A model generated the notes under the pieces. It was not told the DNA's origin and did no database searches. It worked only from the letters and a program-made list of their open reading frames with translations. This document shows, piece by piece, positions 57,634 through 64,000 of a stretch of 64,000 nucleotides of DNA. Source of the stretch: a virus. The stretch spans positions 1-64,000 of the IMG/VR virus record IMGVR_UViG_3300046820_003928; one strand, 5' to 3'. Made by a program: the position numbers and the translations under genes. Numbering within the stretch: the stretch's first letter is position 1; the number at the start of each line of letters is the position of its first letter.

Positions 57634-60600
57634 TCAAACGAACTCAACGCCTGCGTTTGTGATAATGAAATCAATGGCGATGTATTCAACAGCGCGCGTT
57701 GGAACGAGTAGAATTCTACCATTAAGCTTGTTTTGCTCAATGTCTACTGCCGTGTTGTTTGTCTCGTCCATTACAACTCGGAATGCCTCTATTCCGCTCT
57801 GGCTTTGCACCAGGGTCAGCTCAGATGTAAGCTGGTTTACAAATCTTGCTCTAACAGATGCTGTATTCTGCTCAAAGACGTACTGAAGTCCGATAACTCC
57901 GACTCGTCTTGCAAGCTCAATCAGCATTCTCATGACGTTTACCCTGTCAAGAGAAGACCTTGCAATCTGGAGCGTCTTCTGACCAAATATAACGAATCCT
58001 GCGCCCGGGAAAGACGTGATGGGATTGATTCTTGCATCATAAAGACTGTCGCGATCTGCACTTGTAAGGCGTGTTGCAAGCCCTGTAACGTCAGCAAGAG
58101 AGGCTCGATTAAATCCGGCAGGTGCATACCATGGGAATGCAAGTTTGTCGTTCTGAGCGATTGCACTAAGCGCTGCAACTGAGGCTGGGACTCGAATCCT
58201 TCTGCCCGATGTGCTATCGATTAGATTCACATCTGGGAAGTATGTTGCTGCATATCTGTTATCAATTCCGCGCCCGGAGAACGCCTGAATTGTATTTGAA
58301 ACATCTGGCATATCAGTTGCGTCAAATATTCTTACGTTATCATCGTCGTAGGTTGGGATATCCATCAGATAGAAACCCCTTGCATATTGACGTGTTCTTA
58401 GGAGCGCGTAGTTTGTGATATTTGAGTCTCGAATCCCTGGGATTGTTATTGTGTTTGATGTGGAGACAAGAGGATCAGTTATGATGCTAATGGCACCCCT
58501 GTATGAATTAACCACAGAGTTTGCTGCACCTGTTCCAAAGGTGTTAGAGGTTGAGCTAATGCTCAAGCCTATATTAGGAGACGTAATTGCCTTGCCGCCT
58601 GTCTCAGAAGATGACGCCCTATCATTGAGAGCTGCCATATCCCTGTCAAGGATGTTGGTTCCATCCCATCCGCCGTACATGACGTTAGTGAATTTCGTAA
58701 AATCAGAGAACCTATTGAACTGGTAAGGTGATGTCTGAGTTGCAAGGGTTGCAAATGTTATTCTTGCTGATTCTCCTGCAAATGTCACCTTGTAGTCGGG
58801 AGCAGCTGGTGTCGCACCTCTACCGTAGAAGGCATTGATCATGTGCTGATTTACTGTTCCTGTCACGTCTGCAACAGCACCGTTATAGAATGCAACCTTT
58901 GCAAGAGTAAACTTGTTTGAACCAAAGGTATCAGCCCCAGATCCAGAGGTAAGCATATCAAGCTTCTGAATTCCTGAGAATTTTACGATGTTTTCAAGAT
59001 ACTTGCTTCGGGATGTTCCTGAGTTTGGATCAAGTGCATCAGTGACGTTTTCTGTCTTGACTCCCCAATAGAGCTGTCCATTTACAGATTCCTGCACTCC
59101 TTCTTGCCCAAAGAATGAAGGTGAACTGTCTGTCTGACCTGTGGTCACCTTGAATCTCATTGGAACAGGAGGTAGAATCGATGCAGTAAGACTCGTTGTA
59201 GCGCCTACAAGACCGAGTCTACGCGTATTACCAGAGTCAATAAGCGTATCTGATGTCTTAACAACAGGCAGACCAGTAAATCCGAAAGGAAGAGCTGCAG
59301 CTGGGACGTTTCCTGATTCAACGAGGCTATTCATTACGACTCGAACAAACCTTGAATTGTTCGGGAATCGACCTGAGGTAATGAATCTGCGCTCAGATTC
59401 AGATGCTGCATCAAAATTAAAGTATCTGCGTCTATCTCCGATCACCTTCGCAATATACCTGTCACTTGCAGGATTTAGATCGCACAAGGGGAACTGCTCA
59501 AGAATTCGAACGTCTGTATCGGAATCATAGAAGTCTCTAACAAGAACCGTAAATGTTCCATACGGATTTGCTGGATCGTCTGAACGACGCAGGTTTGAAA
59601 TAGAGATCTTAAACTTGAGGCTTGTGTCAATTCCGGATCCAATCGTCTCAACGTGGAAGAGCTCGTATTCCTTGTCGACGAATGGCTGGCTGATGAAGGG
59701 TGTTGTTCTTGCAGCCTGGAATCTTGCATCAAACTTTCCAAAACCTCTGACAAAGGGAAGCGAGGCATCACCCGTAGCTGAGGTTGAATTAGATCCGCTG
59801 ACAATTGCTACAGATCCCGCTGAGACAGTGGGTGTGGCAATTGCTGTATCGACTGGGTAGTCAGCATAAAGAAGGTGCTCACTAGACTGAAACATCTCAG
59901 GAGACGTGTTCAGAACATTAGAGATGTAGTTGCTGCTGTTTGGATCTAGAGATGCTGTATAGATTCTTAGTCCCGTATATCCATCTGCCGTTCCGAATCC
60001 GGGAGCTGAGCTCGAAATGACGATCTTAAAGTTGCCAGCGGCACTTGGCGTGGCAAGATCGTCAGAGGCATTTGAAGGTGAATATGCAACTGTGTTATCA
60101 AGAACCTGGACGCGAGTTCCGGATGCAAGCAGCAGCATGCCTCTCACAAGGTTAACAACGGAGCTTGGCGAGGCTCCCGGGAAAGAGCTGTTCTGTGTGA
60201 ATATCGGATAGGCAGCTTCGGCGTCCTGGAGCGTGTGCTTTCCTACGATAAACTGAACAAAGCCCTTGCCTCTAAGATCTGTTGCACTTGCTGCTGATCC
60301 AGAGATAACAAATCCTGCACCTACTGTCGTTCCCTTCGTCTGTGTTGTAAGAGCATCTCCAGACGATGCATTTCCACCTGCACCAAGGACTCTTACGAAG
60401 GTTAGTGCATCTCCGCTTTTGAAATATTCCTGTGCAGCATAGTATGCAGGTGATCGATCGTTCTCAACATCTCCGAAAATGGTTGTGAACTCACTCAACG
60501 ATGTTATAGTCGTTGGAACAAATGCAGGTCCCATAGGAGACGTTCCAATCAGTCCCGCAGGTGTGCCCGCGACTCCAGGAGTCGGCCCACTCTGATCTAT

Positions 60601-60645
60601 TTCAGCCTCAAAAAATCCGGGAGACCGATAGGTTACTTCTGCCAT
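57634..60645 (-). CDS. tail sheath protein (first copy)
   Basis: A 1003-residue tail sheath protein from ATG 60645 (GGAG five bases upstream; a GTG six bases earlier is also open). It has the N-terminal YRSPGFFEAEIDQSG and GTPAGLIGTSPMGPAFVP with FTTIFGDVE, a long Ser/Thr/Gly-rich middle, and the C-terminal core PGAGFVIFGQKTLQIARSSL, RVNVMRMLIELARRV and FEQNTASVRARF. It lies just after the gp15-like gene. Same overall build as the 958-residue sheath, with a divergent middle, which suggests an old duplication. Confidence 0.93.
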   Translation of the reverse strand: MAEVTYRSPGFFEAEIDQSGPTPGVAGTPAGLIGTSPMGPAFVPTTITSLSEFTTIFGDVENDRSPAYYAAQEYFKSGDALTFVRVLGAGGNASSGDALTTQTKGTTVGAGFVISGSAASATDLRGKGFVQFIVGKHTLQDAEAAYPIFTQNSSFPGASPSSVVNLVRGMLLLASGTRVQVLDNTVAYSPSNASDDLATPSAAGNFKIVISSSAPGFGTADGYTGLRIYTASLDPNSSNYISNVLNTSPEMFQSSEHLLYADYPVDTAIATPTVSAGSVAIVSGSNSTSATGDASLPFVRGFGKFDARFQAARTTPFISQPFVDKEYELFHVETIGSGIDTSLKFKISISNLRRSDDPANPYGTFTVLVRDFYDSDTDVRILEQFPLCDLNPASDRYIAKVIGDRRRYFNFDAASESERRFITSGRFPNNSRFVRVVMNSLVESGNVPAAALPFGFTGLPVVKTSDTLIDSGNTRRLGLVGATTSLTASILPPVPMRFKVTTGQTDSSPSFFGQEGVQESVNGQLYWGVKTENVTDALDPNSGTSRSKYLENIVKFSGIQKLDMLTSGSGADTFGSNKFTLAKVAFYNGAVADVTGTVNQHMINAFYGRGATPAAPDYKVTFAGESARITFATLATQTSPYQFNRFSDFTKFTNVMYGGWDGTNILDRDMAALNDRASSSETGGKAITSPNIGLSISSTSNTFGTGAANSVVNSYRGAISIITDPLVSTSNTITIPGIRDSNITNYALLRTRQYARGFYLMDIPTYDDDNVRIFDATDMPDVSNTIQAFSGRGIDNRYAATYFPDVNLIDSTSGRRIRVPASVAALSAIAQNDKLAFPWYAPAGFNRASLADVTGLATRLTSADRDSLYDARINPITSFPGAGFVIFGQKTLQIARSSLDRVNVMRMLIELARRVGVIGLQYVFEQNTASVRARFVNQLTSELTLVQSQSGIEAFRVVMDETNNTAVDIEQNKLNGRILLVPTRAVEYIAIDFIITNAGVEFV

Positions 60646-60699
60646 TTTCACTCCAAGTGCATTCTTAGCAAATACATATCACGGAAAGCAATGAAGTGA

Positions 60700-61881
60700 C
60701 TAATTCTTGGTAGTCTCTATCTTCTTAATTATTCTTCCCGGATCTATGTCTTCTCCTTGTCTCGGAGATCTTTCAATAAGATTATCATATTTTGCAGGAT
60801 CTCCCACGGCAGTTTTAATAATCTCTTCACCTCTATCAGATGCCATATATCCAGAATTATCAAGAATTTCAACATCACTAAGAACGAATCTGTTCACACG
60901 TCCAACAGCAGTTTCAACAGTAGGAGGTTCTGCTACTTGCTGTCTAATCTCATATGTGTCAAACACAACGTCAGGAGCTGTCTGGAACACTCTTGTCGGT
61001 GTCCCTAGGCCAGGATGACGCGGGGCTAGAATATAGGCAGGAACGCGAACAGAGAATGAGTATCGTATAATTCTTTCAGTAGCTGTAAAGTTCTCGAAGT
61101 TATCTCCAGATGTGAGAGTTCCCATTAAGAACGCTGTGAATGTGAAACCCTTGCTAGACTTAATCTGGAACTCTCTCCCTTGCCCGCTCGTCTTAATGAG
61201 CATTGTCTCAATAAGCTGGTTCATCTGGGACATGTATTGAGTCCAAAATGTTATTTCGTAATTGAGCTGAACAAAGACAGGATAGGGAATTGTGATAACT
61301 TCAAAAATGTTATTATTGGGATTGTTTTCAAGCGCAAAGTTTAATTTTCCGGTTCCATACGCAATCCCGGGTCCGTTTCTTCTTGAAGCAACTGTTCCTG
61401 GAACCGCTCCGTATCCCGGTGAGGTGCTAGTATCAAGAAAGTTCTTTCTAGCAGCAACATTATCTTGATTTTTAATAGAGAGACGATTGACAATGTTCTG
61501 GTAGTCTCGATCTGTTTCTGCCAGCCTCTTTCTTATGACGTAGTCAGTGTTCTGTCTGAAGGAGATGGCCACACCTCCCGCATCCGACTCTGTCTTAAAC
61601 CCTACATTGGTGCGCCTAACTGCTATCAGCGGAAGGATTAGAGCGTTGTTTTTATCTCTGATCGGCTTCTGCCTTCGAGTCAATACAAATCTTTCACCGG
61701 CAGCAAAGACAACCGGGACCTTTGTAGTCTGTTCATTGACATGAACTTCAAATGCTAGATCCTTGTCAAAGAGATCAAAAAGGGCCCGATCGACGTCTTC
61801 CATTCCGCAAGAAGGAAAGGAGAAGCTCTCGGGTACATTGTATCCTTCGTATCCTTTTTTAAGTGTCTCTTTAGGAGGCAT
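60700..61881 (-). CDS. tail terminator / sheath stabiliser (gp15-like)
   Basis: A 393-residue protein resembling T4 gp15, which caps the tail and joins it to the neck. Shared order: an early KVPVVFAAGERF, a central LNYEITFWTQYMSQMNQLIE matching gp15 IYELSIFTRYEDDMFQIVE, then FTAFLMGTLTSGDNFENF and RIIRYSFSVRVPAYILAP matching SRRRIEWSLTFEVNGWMYPP. It is longer than gp15 (272). Its position between the gp14-like and sheath genes is as in T4. Confidence 0.82.
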   Translation of the reverse strand: MPPKETLKKGYEGYNVPESFSFPSCGMEDVDRALFDLFDKDLAFEVHVNEQTTKVPVVFAAGERFVLTRRQKPIRDKNNALILPLIAVRRTNVGFKTESDAGGVAISFRQNTDYVIRKRLAETDRDYQNIVNRLSIKNQDNVAARKNFLDTSTSPGYGAVPGTVASRRNGPGIAYGTGKLNFALENNPNNNIFEVITIPYPVFVQLNYEITFWTQYMSQMNQLIETMLIKTSGQGREFQIKSSKGFTFTAFLMGTLTSGDNFENFTATERIIRYSFSVRVPAYILAPRHPGLGTPTRVFQTAPDVVFDTYEIRQQVAEPPTVETAVGRVNRFVLSDVEILDNSGYMASDRGEEIIKTAVGDPAKYDNLIERSPRQGEDIDPGRIIKKIETTKN

Positions 61882-61883
61882 GG

Positions 61884-62549
61884 CTATGACTCATCATAGA
61901 ACGAAGATCCAACATTGTCTGGGTCGCCAAGAAGTGACACCTCAGCCGGACCCGTAATCGGTGCATCAAGAACACCATTCTGTTGCAAAGCGCGGACATC
62001 CCCAGTAGCTCCCTGCTTGTTTTCAGAGAAGCCACGCTGCTGAACAAAGGTCTCTTGGACGGCGTCTGGATCTGAGTACCATTCTGACGTTGGTCCGAAT
62101 ATCTTTGACAAGAACTGTCCTTTTCTTGATTGCTTTCCTGTGATCGTGATGTAGCTTTTGTGTTCAATCTGGCCAAAAATTGTATCAGTTCTAGGGGCCT
62201 GTACGATCTCAAAGAACGTCTCACCGTAAGAGAAGAAATCTCCTTCTACAAGATCAATCTTTTTATCGATAAGATCTCTAACCTGAACATAGCACTCAAC
62301 TGTGTAGTACTCTTCTGATCCGAACTTGTTAGTTGAAATGGCCTGGGGTGAATACTTTACAAGACACTCAAGCTCAATTGGTGTCTCAAATATCTTGTCA
62401 GGTGCTTCTTCATAGACGTCGTGAACTCGCGTCTTGATCTCGTTGATAGAGAAATAGTAGATCTTCTGACCGATTACGTCCTTAATGAGCTCTTTGGCGA
62501 TGTCATTTATGAAGTTGATCTCTCTGGGTGTAACAAAAAGTCTTGACAT
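61884..62549 (-). CDS. neck protein (gp14-like)
   Basis: A 221-residue protein with resemblance to T4 gp14: an initial helical part, KIYYFSINEIKTRVHDVY, DKIFETPIELECL, and the segment VEGDFFSYGETFFEIVQAP ... FGQIEHKSYITITGKQ, which lines up with [21 protein letters not shown] ... LGQNAIRKITAGKF. It has a Gln-rich, Pro-containing tail. Its position between gp13-like and gp15-like genes is as in T4. Call is by gene order plus this local match. Confidence 0.72.
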   Translation of the reverse strand: MSRLFVTPREINFINDIAKELIKDVIGQKIYYFSINEIKTRVHDVYEEAPDKIFETPIELECLVKYSPQAISTNKFGSEEYYTVECYVQVRDLIDKKIDLVEGDFFSYGETFFEIVQAPRTDTIFGQIEHKSYITITGKQSRKGQFLSKIFGPTSEWYSDPDAVQETFVQQRGFSENKQGATGDVRALQQNGVLDAPITGPAEVSLLGDPDNVGSSFYDES

Positions 62550-62561
62550 GTAATCCTCCTG

Positions 62562-63737
62562 TTATCCCATGAAGATTGCTTTGCCATTAGGGACTGGTAT
62601 CTTGGCAAGCTGCTTTGTTAGATTTTCTGCCCGAGTAGCTGCTGTCTCAATTAGCTTGTCATAGGTAAGTGTATCAAGCATCTCTCTAAGCTTTGTATTT
62701 AGGTTTGTCTTGTCTTCTCTTCCACGAGTAATCAGATCTGAGCCGTTCAGGGTTACAGTTCCTCCCGGGATTGGAAGTGTTCCAAATTTATTTCTAATGA
62801 GACCAAGCTGTTCCATGCAGAGAGCAAGCGTATATTGCCTAATCCATTGCTTGCCCATGCTATTTACACGTGTGTAGTCAACATTTCCGAAAGGAATATT
62901 TGAGAGATTGGACACGCCGTTTGTGGATTGATCTTCATAGTCTGGATTGAGCGGGTTTGCGTAAAAGCGAACTCTCACCCAGAGCTTATTTGGGACCTCG
63001 TTCAAGGAAGGGGTCGGATAGATTCGAAGATTTGTTCCGATTACCTTGTAGGAATAGTTCGATCTCCTGACTCTGTTTGAGATGTCAAGCATTCCCGCCC
63101 TTAGTACGTCTTCAAAGACAGGCAAGACGTAAAATATTGTCTCTGGGGTGAAGGATTCAAATGAAAAAGCGTTGTTCAGATAGTTGATAGCCGAAGTTGT
63201 ATCGAAGAATCGATAGGCTGCCTGCGGGCTGAAGTGAAAGACCTCCATTATCCTCATCTTTGTCTTGGGAGATTCATTGTGACTCCCGCTAAAGAGAGCT
63301 ATCCCGTCTCCGCCAAGAAGGTCATTGTAGAGGTTATAGTCCTGCTGACCAGGCTTAAGGGTTATGGACCCTGAGTAGTGATTGTATGATCCTCCGAGAC
63401 CTGCCTCTGTTGCATAGGGCTCAGCAAATCTTGCAAGATATTCAAGGCTCTCTCTTGGCATCTTGTTTGACGCCTCATCTCCAGATCCCGTGTTAAAACC
63501 GAGATATGTAAGAAGTTGAGATTTTGCCTGGTATTGATTTAGTATGTTACCATACTCCAGGGTGGCCTCTTCGAAGTTTCCCCAGACCATCTTTTTCGTG
63601 AGCTCAACAGAAAGAACGTCGTCTCCAAGCTTTCTCTTGACAAAGACAACCATTTTATCCGCATCAGTCTGGAAGACAGAGTCTAAATCGAATATCCCGA
63701 AAGGGGTAGGATTCAGGGTTGTGCTAAAAATTGACAT
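62562..63737 (-). CDS. neck protein (gp13-like)
   Basis: A 391-residue protein. Near residue 30 it has VFVKRKLGDDVLSVELTKKM ... ATLEYGNILNQYQ, lining up with T4 gp13 LKDVILRRLGAPIINVELT ... ALELYGEYHFDG. T4 gp13 is 309 residues. ATG 63737 is chosen, with GGTGA just upstream; a GTG at 63749 is also open. First gene of the gp13-gp14-gp15 series that joins head and tail. Confidence 0.72.
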   Translation of the reverse strand: MSIFSTTLNPTPFGIFDLDSVFQTDADKMVVFVKRKLGDDVLSVELTKKMVWGNFEEATLEYGNILNQYQAKSQLLTYLGFNTGSGDEASNKMPRESLEYLARFAEPYATEAGLGGSYNHYSGSITLKPGQQDYNLYNDLLGGDGIALFSGSHNESPKTKMRIMEVFHFSPQAAYRFFDTTSAINYLNNAFSFESFTPETIFYVLPVFEDVLRAGMLDISNRVRRSNYSYKVIGTNLRIYPTPSLNEVPNKLWVRVRFYANPLNPDYEDQSTNGVSNLSNIPFGNVDYTRVNSMGKQWIRQYTLALCMEQLGLIRNKFGTLPIPGGTVTLNGSDLITRGREDKTNLNTKLREMLDTLTYDKLIETAATRAENLTKQLAKIPVPNGKAIFMG

Positions 63738-63780
63738 TTGCTCACCCACATTCTAGAAGTAAATAGGCTGCAAACGCAAG

Positions 63781-63808
63781 TCAAGCGCCCAAGATTTTGG
63801 ACGCTTGA
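63781..63808 (-). terminator. hairpin after the right-edge gene
   Basis: TCAAGCGTCC/GGGCGCTTGA forms a 10-pair stem (one wobble) with an eight-base loop on the minus strand, ten bases after the stop at 63818. The following bases are not U-rich, so termination is uncertain. Confidence 0.42.
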
Positions 63809-63817
63809 TCTATAATG

Positions 63818-64000
63818 CTAAACTAGATCTTTTTCTGCAACAATTTCAAAGGATCCTGATTCCCATTTGACTTTCATCTTTCTTCCATCGGGATACTTTC
63901 CTATCCAGACGACAGTTCCTGACTTGCCACCCTTTTGAATGCTTGAACCGACAGTCAAGTGAACTGCTGTCTTTGTGCTGCTCTTTTTGGACTTTGGTGA
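63818..64000 (-). CDS. C-terminus of a basic protein, partial
   Basis: Sixty codons in frame with the window edge, ending in TAG at 63818. The product is Lys/Ser-rich, then IQKGGKSGTVVWIGKYPDGR and VKWESGSFEIVAEKDLV, a small beta-barrel (SH3-like) pattern. The start is outside the window. Function unknown; followed by a hairpin and the neck genes. Confidence 0.65.
   Translation of the reverse strand, partial: SPKSKKSSTKTAVHLTVGSSIQKGGKSGTVVWIGKYPDGRKMKVKWESGSFEIVAEKDLV

Overview
This window is an internal segment of a large tailed-phage genome (contractile-tailed myovirus, Caudoviricetes). The evidence is a T4-like neck and tail gene order (gp13-, gp14- and gp15-like proteins, two sheath paralogues, a gp19-size tube protein, a gp26-like baseplate protein, a tape measure and a gp53-like LysM protein), together with phage-style overlapping gene starts and a very large nucleotide and DNA metabolism set. 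All ~70 genes I can support lie on the minus strand, so transcription runs from base 64000 towards base 1. I see no tRNA, rRNA, CRISPR array, insertion sequence or integrase. Two genes are cut by the window edges: a GroEL homologue (left) and a short basic protein (right). The host cannot be named from the sequence; one protein with a secretory signal peptide and two with membrane segments suggest activity at the cell envelope.

In transcription order: (a) 63.8-54.2 kb, neck, tail terminator, two sheaths, tube, closed by tandem hairpins. (b) 54.05-44.3 kb, starting at a good sigma70-like promoter: gp26-like protein with an overlapping second frame that looks like a programmed frameshift, tape measure, and large baseplate proteins. 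(c) 44.2-36.8 kb, replication: short family-A polymerase, HD hydrolase, gp32-like SSB, RecA, 5' nuclease, DnaB-like helicase. (d) 36.7-25.7 kb, nucleotide supply and repair: class II ribonucleotide reductase with an HNH intein, ClpP-like protease, eukaryotic-type glutamine synthetase II, DUF2061 membrane protein, canonical ThyX, MBD4-like glycosylase, GIY-YIG endonuclease, zinc-less Fpg/Nei, two all-alpha NTP pyrophosphatases (one fused to a HAD nucleotidase) and a divergent second ThyX. (e) 25.7-18.3 kb, repeat-rich fibre-like virion proteins, small structural candidates, J-domain protein, deoxyribosyltransferase-like protein. (f) 18.3-10.4 kb, DnaE-type Pol III alpha, a P-loop kinase fused to a thymidylate-synthase-like half domain, sugar-nucleotide epimerase, thymidine kinase, DHH/DHHA1 phosphodiesterase, dCMP deaminase. 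(g) 10.4-0 kb, SOD-like protein, many unrecognised proteins that may be virion or internal head proteins, a second 5' nuclease and GroEL.

The set suggests a phage that supplies its own deoxynucleotides (RNR, dCMP deaminase, TK, ThyX, dUTPase-type enzymes), has a bacterial-style replisome (Pol III alpha, DnaB-like helicase, RecA) with a T4-like SSB and tail, and carries unusual uracil/thymine enzymes (second ThyX, kinase-TS-like fusion, MBD4-like glycosylase). The last group makes altered DNA bases worth testing, but nothing in the window proves it. No head genes, terminase or primase are recognisable here. No intergenic stretch exceeds about 205 bases, so there are no gene-free regions over 300 bases. 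All functional names come from motif reading and family knowledge; no database search was run.
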